In this document: piece after piece, positions 54,874 to 63,277 of the stretch
How the letters are laid out: each line of letters starts with the position of its first letter
Numbering within the stretch: position 1 is the first letter of the stretch
Origin: Pseudorhizobium endolithicum
Lineage (GTDB): Bacteria > Pseudomonadota > Alphaproteobacteria > Rhizobiales > Rhizobiaceae
Length of the DNA: 64,000 nt
Assembly: GCF_902153245.2 (NCBI RefSeq)
Contig: NZ_CABFWF030000013.1
Location: 1 to 64,000 of the forward strand
Direction: 5' to 3'
The notes under the pieces: generated by a model
What the model was told of the DNA's origin: nothing
Databases searched by the model: none
Seen by the model: only the letters and a program-made list of their open reading frames with translations
Position numbers and translations under genes: made by a program

Positions 54874-55620
54874 TCACTCGACACCCTTGAACAGGCGGTC
54901 CCAACGCATGTTCGCCGGCCACTTCCAGAACTCGCGGAAGGACGTGTCGTTGCCAACGGAGAAGAAGATGATGGAGGCGCGGCCGATCAGGTTCTCGGCG
55001 GGCACGAAGCCCACGTCAAAACGGCTGTCCAAGGAGTTGTCGCGGTTGTCGCCCATGAAGAAGTAGTGGCCTTCAGGCACGATGAATTCGCGGGTGTTGT
55101 CGCCGCGAGAATTCGGCACCTGGTCCAGCGTATCGAAGCTCACGCCGTTGTCCAGGGTCTCCCGATAGACGGGCACGTCGGCCCCTGGGTCAAGGCACTA
55201 GTCGGAGGTGAAAGCGCCGTTCGGCTGCCGCGGCACCGACTCCCCATTGATGGAAAGGACGCCGTCGGTGACCTGGATCCGGTCGCCCGGCAGGCCGATG
55301 ACGCGCTTGATATAGTCGACATCGGTATCGGTCGGCAGGCGGAAGACGATCACATCGCCGCGTTCCGGCTCGCTGCCGAAGATGCGCCCGTCGAAAAGAT
55401 CGGGCGAGAATGGCAGCGAATACTTCGAGTAGCCGTAGGCGAACTTGTTGACGAAGATGTAGTCGCCGACGAGCAGCGTCGGCATCATCGAACCCGACGG
55501 GATGGTGAAGGGCTGGAAGAAGACGGTGCGGATCACCATCGCCAGCAGCAGCGCCTGGATGATGACCTTGATGTTTTCCCAGAGGGCGCTCTCGTGCTTC
55601 TTGTCGGCTCTGTCGGACAC
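54874..55620 (-). pseudogene. lepB: Signal peptidase I, interrupted by an in-frame amber codon
   Basis: Inner-membrane enzyme that removes signal peptides; normally essential. The 249-codon frame (GTG start) has the membrane anchor ALLLAMVIRTVFFQPF, catalytic Ser44 in FTIPSGSMMPTLLVGDY and Lys105 in DVDYIKRVIGLPGD, then TAG at codon 141 (minus strand of 55198-55200), then in the same frame CLDPGADVPVYRETLDNGVS and the essential GHYFFMGDNRDNSLDSR box. Nothing else is damaged, and both flanks read as intact LepB, so a single base (for example a Tyr codon TAT/TAC to TAG) explains it. It may be a sequencing error, a recent mutation with another lepB copy, or readthrough. An internal GTG at 55176 with AGGGG in front could restart translation and preserve coupling to rnc. 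Confidence 0.9.
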
Positions 55621-55697
55621 TGGCGGTCTTTCTCTTCAGTCAGGCTTATTTGCGGTGTGCGGCATCTCTAGACCCTTCGCCGGACGTCGGCAATGGC

Positions 55698-56102
55698 TCA
55701 ATCCGCCACGGGCCTGGCTTCGATCACCACGAAGGCCTGGGCATAGGGGTATTCATCGGTAATCGTAACGTGGATCAGGGGCTCATGGCCGGCGGGCATC
55801 AGGGATGCGAGCATCAGCCCTGCCCCGCCCGTCAGAGCCATGGTCGGCTTTCCGCTCGGGAGGTTGACGACACCCATGTCCTTCCAGAACACACCCTGAG
55901 CCAGGCCCGTCCCGAGCGCCTTGGAACACGCCTCCTTCGCCGCGAACCGCTTCGCATAGGACGCCGCGCGGTTGCGCCGGCGATCGGACTTGGCTCTCTC
56001 GATTTCGGTGAAGCAGCGCCGGGTGAAGCGCTCGCCGAAGCGTTCCAGCGATTTCTCGATGCGACGGATGTCGATCAGGTCGCTTCCCATTCCGATGATC
56101 AT
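55698..56102 (-). CDS. acpS: Holo-[acyl-carrier-protein] synthase
   Basis: Transfers 4'-phosphopantetheine from CoA to acyl carrier protein. The 134-residue product has the signature [20 protein letters not shown] with the magnesium Asp, and [14 protein letters not shown] with the second acidic ligand. ATG 56102 was chosen over an upstream frame of 28 residues without family match. It precedes lepB by 77 bases. Confidence 0.95.
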   Translation of the reverse strand: MIIGMGSDLIDIRRIEKSLERFGERFTRRCFTEIERAKSDRRRNRAASYAKRFAAKEACSKALGTGLAQGVFWKDMGVVNLPSGKPTMALTGGAGLMLASLMPAGHEPLIHVTITDEYPYAQAFVVIEARPVAD

Positions 56103-56247
56103 GGCCCCTCCTCTCCGGGAGGGTCCCGGCGTCTTCGGATGCTTCAGGCCTCTGAATTGAGCATTTGCAGGCGCCGCGTCAAGCACCCACCTCAGGAGAA
56201 ACCCTTTCGGGCGTCACCCAATGACACCGGCCCGAGGTCAGGACGTA

Positions 56248-56400
56248 TCAGAAACCGTTGCGGAACATGCCGCGGTCGATCTGCCGCTGGCGATATTCGA
56301 GGTCGACGCGATCGACAGCGCCGTTGAGATAGGCGAGCTCACGCTCTTCGATACTCTGGCCGCGCAGCGCGCGGGCAATCTTCTTGACCGGACCAAACAT
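56248..56400 (-). CDS. DUF3563 family small protein
   Basis: A 50-residue basic-acidic protein, MFGPVKKIARALRGQSIEER then ELAYLNGAVDRVDLEYRQRQ, matching the DUF3563 family of Rhizobiales, function unknown. ATG 56400 follows AGAGAAAATAC. It lies between rel and acpS, a position where other rhizobia can carry pyrE or pdxJ. The rest of the 150-base gap to acpS contains a hairpin but no gene. Confidence 0.75.
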   Translation of the reverse strand: MFGPVKKIARALRGQSIEERELAYLNGAVDRVDLEYRQRQIDRGMFRNGF

Positions 56401-56535
56401 TGTATTTTCTCTGCTTCGCTTATTGCACTGCAGCAATATAAGCGCGGCGGGCCCCTTTTACCAACGCAGGCCGAGCGGTGCTGCCTTGCTGTGGAAGCAT
56501 GGCAAGCCGCCCCTCCTGCCTGGAAACAAGGCAGG

Positions 56536-58770
56536 TCAGTCGTAAACCCGCTTCACGCTGGAGATGCACTCCAGGTCCTTCAGCTGGGTCAGCAGCTGGT
56601 TGAGCTGACGCAGGTCCCAGACCTCCACCTCGAGCGAGATGTCGGAGAAGTCGGTGGCGAGCCGGCCCATGTCCAGGTTGCGGATGTTGATGTCGAGGCC
56701 GGCAATGGTCTGGGCGACGGTCGCCAGTGTCCCCGGCTCGTTCAGCGCGCTCATCATGATCCGGGCCATGAAGCGGGACTTGTTCTCGTCGTCGAGGTCC
56801 CAGCGCACATCGATCCAGCGCTCCGGCTGATCGTCGAAACGCTGAAGGGCCGGCGCCTGGATCGGGTATATGGTGATCCCGTTTCCATCTTCGCCCATGA
56901 TCCCGACGATCCGGTCGCCGGGAACGGCACCGCTCGGCGCGAAGCGGACCTCCATGCTGCTGGACAGGCCGCGAATGGGCAAGGGCGACGGCGCATGATG
57001 CCCGGCGGACGCGTCCTCCCGCACCTCCGCCGAACGGCCGGGAACGCGGAACATCATCCCCGATACGCTGCGGACGTTGAACCATCCCTCGTCTGCCGCA
57101 GGCTTCACCGTCACCCGCTCGTCCTTGTAGTCCGGATAGACGGCCCGCATCACATCCAGCGACGACAGTTCCCCACGGCCGACCGCGGCGATCGCATCCT
57201 CCACGTCCTTCTGGCCGAGCCGATGCAGCGCCGGCTTCAGGCTCTCCCGCGAGAAGACCTTGCCGGCCCGCTCGAATGTCCGCTCGAGAATCCGGTAGCC
57301 GAGGCCGGCATACTGTTTGCGGATCGCCATGCGGGTCGCACGGCGGATGGCGGCCCGCGCCTTGCCGGTCACGACAATCTCCTCCCAGGCGGCCGGGGGC
57401 ACCTGGACGCCGGAACGGATGATCTCCACCTCGTCGCCGTTGTTCAGGCGCGTCACCAGCGGCATGATGCGGCCGTTGATCTTGGCGCCGACCGTGGTGT
57501 CGCCGATGTTGGTGTGCACGGCGTAGGCAAAATCGATCGGCGTCGCGCCGCGCGGAAGCGCGATCAGCTTTCCCTTCGGAGTGAAGCAGAAGACCTGGTC
57601 CTGGAAGAGCTCCAGCTTGGTATGCTCGAGGAATTCCTCCGGGTTATCGCCTTCGGACAGGGCTTCGATCGTATGCCTCAGCCATGAATAGGCATTGGAT
57701 TCCTTCGACAGGAGCTCGCCACCCTCACTCCCCTCGCCGTCCTTGTAGAGCGCATGGGCGGCAATGCCGTATTCGGCGATCTCGTGCATCCGCCTGGTAC
57801 GGATCTGCAGCTCGATGCGCTGCCGGGACGGGCCGACGATCGTGGTATGGATGGAGCGGTAGTCGTTCTGCTTCGGCGTGGAGATGTAATCCTTGAAGCG
57901 GCCGGGGACGACACGCCAGCGCGTGTGGACGATGCCGAGCGCCCGGTAGCAGGCGGGGATGTCGCCGACGATGATGCGGAAGCCGTAGACATCCGACAGT
58001 TGCTCGAAGGACAGCGACTTCGACTGCATCTTCCGGAAGACGGAATAGGGCTTCTTCTGCCGCCCCTTGACGACGGCATCGACCAGCCCGTTGGCGACCA
58101 GAAGATCGCGGAGCTCGTCTTCGATCTTGGTGATCAGGCCCTCGTTGCGCGCCGAAAGCTCCGCCAGCCGGTTGGTGACGGTTTCGTAGGCTTCCGGGTT
58201 GAGGTAGCGAAAGGACAAGTCCTCCAGCTCATCTCGCATGTCTTGCATGCCCATGCGGCCGGCGAGCGGCGCATAGATGTCCATGGTCTCCTCGGAGATG
58301 CGCGCCCGCTTCTCCGGGTTCATGTGCTCCAGCGTCCGCATGTTGTGGAGGCGGTCGGCCAGCTTGACGAGCAGGACGCGGACATCGTCGGAAATCGCCA
58401 GCAGCAGCTTGCGCAGGTTCTCGGCCTGCTTCGCCTTCTTTGTGACGAGATCGAGCCGCTTCAGCTTCGTCAGTCCCTCGACGAGGCGCCCGATGTCCTC
58501 GCCGAACACCTCGTCGATCTCCGCGCGGGTGGCGGTCGTGTCCTCGATCGTGTCATGAAGGAGAGCGACGGCGATCGTCGACTCGTCGAGATGCATGTCG
58601 GTGAGGATCGCCGCGACTTCCAGGGGATGCGAGATATAGGGATCGCCGCTGGCGCGCTTCTGCTGCCCATGCTTCTGCATCGCATAGACATAGGCCTTGT
58701 TGAGCAGAGCTTCGTTGGCGTCGGGCTTGTATTTCTGGACCCGCTCCACAAGCTCGTATTGCCGCATCAT
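56536..58770 (-). CDS. rel: Bifunctional (p)ppGpp synthase/hydrolase RelA/SpoT (Rsh)
   Basis: Makes and degrades the stringent-response alarmone. The 744-residue product has the HD hydrolase domain (ILTDMHLDESTIAVALLHDT; VLLVKLADRLHNMRTL), the synthetase domain (VYGFRIIVGDIPACYRALGI, QNDYRSIHTTIVGPSRQRIE), the TGS domain (VFCFTPKGKLIALPRGATPI) and a C-terminal ACT domain (IMMSALNEPGTLATVAQTIA). ATG 58770 (MMRQYELV) is the family start. The single long Rsh is normal for rhizobia. Confidence 0.96.
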   Translation of the reverse strand: MMRQYELVERVQKYKPDANEALLNKAYVYAMQKHGQQKRASGDPYISHPLEVAAILTDMHLDESTIAVALLHDTIEDTTATRAEIDEVFGEDIGRLVEGLTKLKRLDLVTKKAKQAENLRKLLLAISDDVRVLLVKLADRLHNMRTLEHMNPEKRARISEETMDIYAPLAGRMGMQDMRDELEDLSFRYLNPEAYETVTNRLAELSARNEGLITKIEDELRDLLVANGLVDAVVKGRQKKPYSVFRKMQSKSLSFEQLSDVYGFRIIVGDIPACYRALGIVHTRWRVVPGRFKDYISTPKQNDYRSIHTTIVGPSRQRIELQIRTRRMHEIAEYGIAAHALYKDGEGSEGGELLSKESNAYSWLRHTIEALSEGDNPEEFLEHTKLELFQDQVFCFTPKGKLIALPRGATPIDFAYAVHTNIGDTTVGAKINGRIMPLVTRLNNGDEVEIIRSGVQVPPAAWEEIVVTGKARAAIRRATRMAIRKQYAGLGYRILERTFERAGKVFSRESLKPALHRLGQKDVEDAIAAVGRGELSSLDVMRAVYPDYKDERVTVKPAADEGWFNVRSVSGMMFRVPGRSAEVREDASAGHHAPSPLPIRGLSSSMEVRFAPSGAVPGDRIVGIMGEDGNGITIYPIQAPALQRFDDQPERWIDVRWDLDDENKSRFMARIMMSALNEPGTLATVAQTIAGLDINIRNLDMGRLATDFSDISLEVEVWDLRQLNQLLTQLKDLECISSVKRVYD

Positions 58771-58876
58771 CCCCGGAGTTTTCCTCGGCTCGAACAAACG
58801 AAAAAAGGCGCGCCGGCTTTGGACCGGCGCAGCCATCATAATGCAGATGATCTCTTAGAGGCCAGACGATGAAGGA

Positions 58877-59290
58877 TTAGTAATCGTCGCTCTTTTCCGG
58901 CGGAACCAGGCCTTCGATGCCGGCCAGCAGTTCCTCTTCCGACATCTGATCGAAGGTGACGGTTTCCGGTAGGTCTTCCTCTTCCTCGCCGCGATCGGCA
59001 CTCGTCACGGCACCGGCATTGGCGGCCAGCAGCGACGACGGATCGGGCTCCGGCTCGTCCACTTCCACATGCTTCTGGAGCGAGTGGATCAGATCTTCCT
59101 TCAGGTCGTCGGGAGACAGCGTCTCATCGGCGATCTCGCGCAGGGCCACCACCGGGTTCTTGTCGTTGTCACGGTCAACGGTGATCGACGCACCCTGGGA
59201 AATCTGCCGGGCGCGATGGCTGGCCAGAAGCACGAGCTCGAACCGGTTGTCGACTTTATCAATGCAATCTTCTACGGTGACGCGGGCCAT
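58877..59290 (-). CDS. rpoZ: DNA-directed RNA polymerase omega subunit
   Basis: Omega binds beta' and helps assemble RNA polymerase; it is part of a ppGpp site in many bacteria, fitting its position beside rel. The 137-residue product starts [20 protein letters not shown] with [20 protein letters not shown], then an acidic C-terminal extension ([20 protein letters not shown]) longer than in E. coli, as usual in Rhizobiales. It heads the minus-strand rpoZ-rel set. Confidence 0.96.
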   Translation of the reverse strand: MARVTVEDCIDKVDNRFELVLLASHRARQISQGASITVDRDNDKNPVVALREIADETLSPDDLKEDLIHSLQKHVEVDEPEPDPSSLLAANAGAVTSADRGEEEEDLPETVTFDQMSEEELLAGIEGLVPPEKSDDY

Positions 59291-59471
59291 TGCCTGTCCT
59301 TTGCGGTCGTTATTTCCGGGGATTTACACGCCCGATACAGGGAATGACGGGTGAATTCAAGTTTTTCATGTGCAGTACCGGCTGGACGCCATCCGCGCCC
59401 CGTTCAAACGACGCCAATTTCGCCTCAAAGTGCTTGGAGAAATCGAATCGTGCCATAAATGCACTTACATG

Positions 59472-59496
59472 AATGATCGGTAATTTACTGATCATT
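59472..59496. promoter_or_regulatory. Near-perfect 25-bp palindrome in the rpoZ/NYN divergent region
   Basis: AATGATC (59472-59478) faces GATCATT (59490-59496), and the interior GTAA/TTAC also pairs around a central T; only one base pair breaks the symmetry (G59479 with T59489). It lies 80 bases upstream of the NYN gene start and about 180 bases upstream of rpoZ. Symmetry on this scale usually marks a dimeric repressor or activator site. The rest of the 286-base gap holds no gene. Confidence 0.5.
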
Positions 59497-59576
59497 CTGG
59501 CACAGCAAGGTCAAGTTTGGCTGAGCCGATGTCGCTCCCTGCGCCGCAGGCAATAATAAATCGGGATGGAGAAAAA

Positions 59577-60152
59577 ATGTTTGACCCCAGAGAGAAGATT
59601 GCACTCTTCATTGACGGTGCAAATCTCTACGCTGCTTCCAAGAGCCTCGGCTTCGACATCGATTATCGCAAGCTGCTCAAGGCATTCCAGAAGCGCGGCT
59701 ACCTCCTGAGGGCCTACTACTATACTGCATTGATCGAGGACCAGGAATATTCCTCGATCCGCCCGCTGATCGATTGGCTCGACTACAACGGCTACAAGGT
59801 CATCACCAAGCCCGCCAAGGAGTTCACCGACTCCATGGGCCGCCGCAAGATCAAGGGCAACATGGACATCGAGCTCGCCATCGATGCGATGGAGCAGTCG
59901 GAAACGGCCGATCACCTGGTGCTCTTCTCGGGCGACGGCGACTTCACCACCCTGGTGGAGGCCCTGCAGCGCAAGGGGCGCAAGGTTTCGGTGGTGTCCA
60001 CGATGGCCACCCAGCCGCCGATGATCGCCGACGACCTGCGCCGCCAGGCGGACCACTTCATCGACCTCGCCTCCCTCAAGGCCGAAATCGGCCGGGACCC
60101 GTCCGAAAGACCGCAACGCCCGGTCGAGCCGGTGGAGACGCAGGACGTTTGA
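59577..60152 (+). CDS. NYN-domain (LabA/DUF88-type) protein
   Basis: A 191-residue protein of the NYN/LabA-DUF88 family, a PIN-like fold related to nucleases. The active-site acids are in IALFIDGANLYAASKSL (Asp), GNMDIELAIDAM (Asp, Glu) and LVLFSGDGDFTTLVEALQRK (Asp, Asp). Members are suspected RNases or regulators; a bacterial example LabA affects the cyanobacterial clock. ATG 59577 has GGAG upstream. Divergent from rpoZ with a large palindrome in between. Confidence 0.92.
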   Translation: MFDPREKIALFIDGANLYAASKSLGFDIDYRKLLKAFQKRGYLLRAYYYTALIEDQEYSSIRPLIDWLDYNGYKVITKPAKEFTDSMGRRKIKGNMDIELAIDAMEQSETADHLVLFSGDGDFTTLVEALQRKGRKVSVVSTMATQPPMIADDLRRQADHFIDLASLKAEIGRDPSERPQRPVEPVETQDV

Positions 60153-60188
60153 GCCTGCGCAGTCCGACAGGCTCGTTGCGACGAAGCA

Positions 60189-61139
60189 TCATTGCGTCGA
60201 ACCTGCGCGGCTGAGGGAAGAAGACGCCTTTCGCGCCCGGAACACCGCCTCGGTGACGAGGCCGAGCGGGATGCCGATTGCCAGCGGAATGAAGAAATAG
60301 ATCACCCGGAAGGCTACCAGCGAGCCGATGGATGCCTGGTCGCCCATGACATGGCGGACGGTTGCCTCCAGCACGCCAAGCCCGCCCGGCGCATGGGTGA
60401 CGATGATGGCAATGTTCGCCAGCACGTAGGCCGTCGCCGCCTTGAGATAGCTGACATCGGACGCGGCCGCCATGACCTCGCGAAGTGCTGCGGCGACCAG
60501 AGCGAAATTCACGGTGCCGATCACCACCTGCGCCACGGCGAGGCGCAAGGTCGGCATCTGGAACGTCCAACTCCGGATACGCACGGGCGCCCGGGCGAAT
60601 TTCGCCAGAGCCAGGTATCCCGCTACCGCGGCAAGACAGGCGGCGCCGATGGCCAGCACCGCCCCTTCGCTCACCCGAAGCACCTCGGCGGCGTCCGTCG
60701 GGTTGATGATCATGATGATGCCGGTCAAGACGGCAAGGCCGATACCGACGGTCACTCCCGAGAGGAGCACGATCTTCGCCACATCTTCCGTGTTCATCCC
60801 CCAATGGGCGTAGTAGCGGTAGCGCAACCCGCCGCTGCTCAAGCCGGCAAGGCCGACGCTCTGGCCGATGGAAAGGCTGATGAACGATGCCAGCGCGATC
60901 TTCGGATAGCCCAGATCGTTCCTGACATATCTCACGCCCGTCCAGTCGAAGCCGGTCAGGCACACATAGGACGCGGCGCAATAGGCCATGGCGGCGACGA
61001 GATTGGCCGTCGGGATCTCCGCCACCGACTGGACGATATCGGACCAGGTGTATTCGCTGAAGATGTTCCAGAGGAGATAGCTTGCGAGGCCGAGACCCAG
61101 CACGAGCGTGCCATAGGTCAGTATCGTTTTGCGCTTCAT
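60189..61139 (-). CDS. YbhN/LPG synthase TM-domain family membrane protein
   Basis: A 316-residue inner-membrane protein of the UPF0104/YbhN family, with about eight predicted spans beginning ILTYGTLVLGLGLASYLLWN. The family shares the flippase-like domain of lysylphosphatidylglycerol synthase MprF (conserved GLSSGGLRYRYYAHWGMNTE and APGGLGVLEATVRHVMG blocks). Lipid transport is plausible but unproven. ATG 61139 has a basic start MKRKTILTYG. The WYL gene lies 26 bases upstream on the same strand. Confidence 0.85.
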   Translation of the reverse strand: MKRKTILTYGTLVLGLGLASYLLWNIFSEYTWSDIVQSVAEIPTANLVAAMAYCAASYVCLTGFDWTGVRYVRNDLGYPKIALASFISLSIGQSVGLAGLSSGGLRYRYYAHWGMNTEDVAKIVLLSGVTVGIGLAVLTGIIMIINPTDAAEVLRVSEGAVLAIGAACLAAVAGYLALAKFARAPVRIRSWTFQMPTLRLAVAQVVIGTVNFALVAAALREVMAAASDVSYLKAATAYVLANIAIIVTHAPGGLGVLEATVRHVMGDQASIGSLVAFRVIYFFIPLAIGIPLGLVTEAVFRARKASSSLSRAGSTQ

Positions 61140-61165
61140 GTCGGGCTCACGTGAGAATGTCGCCG

Positions 61166-61510
61166 TCAACGGAAGGGCCGGACTTTTGTTCCTGCGGGGG
61201 AAGCCGGTTCGAAACGGCGCAGGATCGAGCCGAAGGATGGATCCTCGGGATTGTAGCCGATCGCGGTCTTCGAGAACCGGCCGCTGGTATGCTGCAACTC
61301 CTCCACCTCATCCAGGTGGAAGAGCCGCCAGCCGCGGCCGGTTCCGGCGATCTGCCAGCCGCTGAGAGCGAGACGGCCATGTCCGACGATGCCCAGGATA
61401 TGCGGCTCGACCGTCCGCTCAACGCCGTGGTAGCGCAGAAACAGCACCACGCGCTCCGCGATCGCTTCTTCGATCAAACGCCTGAAAGTCTCCGTCCGGA
61501 TGAGCGACAT
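61166..61510 (-). CDS. Stand-alone WYL-like domain protein
   Basis: A 114-residue protein that resembles the WYL ligand-sensing core: VVLFLRYHGVERTVEPHILG (the Sm-like beta strands), LALSGWQIAGTGRGWRLFHL and DEVEELQHTSGRF. WYL domains usually sit beside a helix-turn-helix in regulators of defence, repair and metabolism; here there is no DNA-binding domain. It may act by binding another protein or nucleic acid. It precedes the YbhN gene and follows smpB. Confidence 0.6.
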   Translation of the reverse strand: MSLIRTETFRRLIEEAIAERVVLFLRYHGVERTVEPHILGIVGHGRLALSGWQIAGTGRGWRLFHLDEVEELQHTSGRFSKTAIGYNPEDPSFGSILRRFEPASPAGTKVRPFR

Positions 61511-61584
61511 GCCGGGAAACGCCGGGATGGCCCTTTGGTTCGCCGGAAAATGAAGGAGTGGCAGGGAGGAAGAGGCCTCCAGCC

Positions 61585-62061
61585 TCAGTTATCCTTCAGC
61601 AGCCTGCTCTTCTGGCGGTTCCAGTCGCGTTCCTTCTCGGTCTCACGCTTGTCGTGCAGCTTCTTGCCCTTCGCCAATGCGAGTTCGAGCTTCGCCCTGC
61701 CCTTGTCGTTGAAGTAGATCTTCAGCGGCACGAGCGTCATGCCTTCGCGATTGATGCCCGAGCGCAGCCGGCCGATCTCGCGCTTGCTCAAGAGCAGCTT
61801 GCGGCGCCGGCGCGGTTCGTGGTTGAAGCGGTTCGCCTGCAGATATTCCGGCAGGTGGGAGTTGATCAGCCAGATCTCGTCGCCCTCGTCGGAGGCATAG
61901 GACTCGGCAATGTTCGCCTTGCCCTCACGAAGCGACTTCACCTCGGTTCCGGTGAGCACCAGACCCGCCTCATAGGTGTCGATGATCTCGTAGTTGAAGC
62001 GGGCCTTGCGGTTCTCCGCGACAATCTTGTTCACCGTCCTCTGGCTGCCTTTAGGGGCCAT
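61585..62061 (-). CDS. smpB: SsrA-binding protein SmpB
   Basis: Binds tmRNA and brings it to stalled ribosomes. The 158-residue product has [20 protein letters not shown], the [20 protein letters not shown] core and a C-terminal basic tail ([20 protein letters not shown]) that enters the mRNA channel. Length is typical. It is 108 bases after dapA on the same strand, the usual rhizobial order. Confidence 0.96.
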   Translation of the reverse strand: MAPKGSQRTVNKIVAENRKARFNYEIIDTYEAGLVLTGTEVKSLREGKANIAESYASDEGDEIWLINSHLPEYLQANRFNHEPRRRRKLLLSKREIGRLRSGINREGMTLVPLKIYFNDKGRAKLELALAKGKKLHDKRETEKERDWNRQKSRLLKDN

Positions 62062-62169
62062 CTCTTCTCACCCGTGCCCTTCGCTATGGTCCTTGCTCCC
62101 CGCAGGCGGGCATCCGCCGGGGCTTTTCGTCATGTAATGCGGGCTGGAGCGAAAGGGAAGCGGCAGGGG

Positions 62170-63054
62170 TCAGTTGAGAAGGCCTGCGTGGCGGAGCGCC
62201 GCATCGATCGAGGCTTCCGTCGACGGCTCGAGCGACGACAGCAGCGGCGAGCGTACCGCCCGGCTCATGCCCCGCGTCCGCCAGAGCCCGTACTTGGCGC
62301 CACAAAGCCCCGGCTCCAGGAAGATCGCCTTGTGCAGCGGCATCAGGCGATCCTGATATTCCAGTGCCTTCGTATAATCGCCAGCCAGGGTCGCGGCCTG
62401 AAACTCGGCACAGAGCCGCGGCGCGACATTGGCCGTCACGGAGATGCACCCGACACCGCCATGCGCGTTGAAGCCCAAGGCGGTGGCATCCTCACCGGAA
62501 AGCTGGATGAAATCCTTGCCGCAGGTGATCCGCTGTTCGGAGACGCGCTCGAGCTTGCCGGTCGCGTCCTTGACGCCGGCGATGTTCTTGTGGGCCTTGG
62601 CGAGCGCACCCATGGTCTCCGGCGTCATGTCGATCACCGAGCGGCCGGGGATGTTGTAGATGAAGATCGGCAGCTTCACGGCCTCGGCCACGGCCGAGAA
62701 ATGGGCAAACAGCCCCTTCTGGGTGGGCTTGTTGTAATAGGGTGTCACGACCAGCAGCGCATCTGCACCTGCCTTTTCGGCATGGGTTGCGAGTTCGATC
62801 GCCTCTCGCGTGTTGTTGGATCCCGCACCCGCGATCACCGGAACCCGCCTGGCGGCGACCTCGATGCAGAGTTCGACGACGCGCTTGTGCTCCGCGTGCG
62901 ACAGCGTCGGGGATTCGCCCGTGGTGCCGACCGGAACCAGGCCGCTGCTGCCCTCGGCAATCTGCCACTCGACATGAGCCGCGAAGGCTTGCTCGTCGAC
63001 GGCGCCATCATCCTTGAACGGCGTGACGAGTGCGGGCATCGATCCCTTGAACAT
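62170..63054 (-). CDS. dapA: 4-hydroxy-tetrahydrodipicolinate synthase
   Basis: Condenses pyruvate with aspartate semialdehyde in lysine and meso-diaminopimelate synthesis. The 294-residue TIM barrel has Thr44/Thr45 in [11 protein letters not shown], Tyr133 in [15 protein letters not shown] and the Schiff-base Lys162 in [11 protein letters not shown]. All catalytic residues are present. It is divergent from the lytic transglycosylase gene and upstream of smpB. Confidence 0.97.
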   Translation of the reverse strand: MFKGSMPALVTPFKDDGAVDEQAFAAHVEWQIAEGSSGLVPVGTTGESPTLSHAEHKRVVELCIEVAARRVPVIAGAGSNNTREAIELATHAEKAGADALLVVTPYYNKPTQKGLFAHFSAVAEAVKLPIFIYNIPGRSVIDMTPETMGALAKAHKNIAGVKDATGKLERVSEQRITCGKDFIQLSGEDATALGFNAHGGVGCISVTANVAPRLCAEFQAATLAGDYTKALEYQDRLMPLHKAIFLEPGLCGAKYGLWRTRGMSRAVRSPLLSSLEPSTEASIDAALRHAGLLN

Positions 63055-63277
63055 GCAAAACTCCTGGCGGCCGGCAGTCCATGCTTCGGCCGCATTCCGT
63101 GACTAAGGTGGCGCACAATAGAGCGGTGGGAAAGCGACGACAAGCGGATGCTTACGCGATTTCCACTTGGGAGCGCGGCGTTTTTTCGCGCATTTTCATG
63201 ATCCTGGTAAGCTTTCGTTAATCCGCGAAGCGGCTAATATAACCTGGGGAATTTGCTTTCTTGTCGCGAGTCGCCGC

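Noticed and set aside
54874-55620. lepB as two separate genes (N-terminal and C-terminal)
   Set aside because: The two parts lie in the same frame separated by one TAG and together make one normal-length protein, so a single interrupted gene is simpler.
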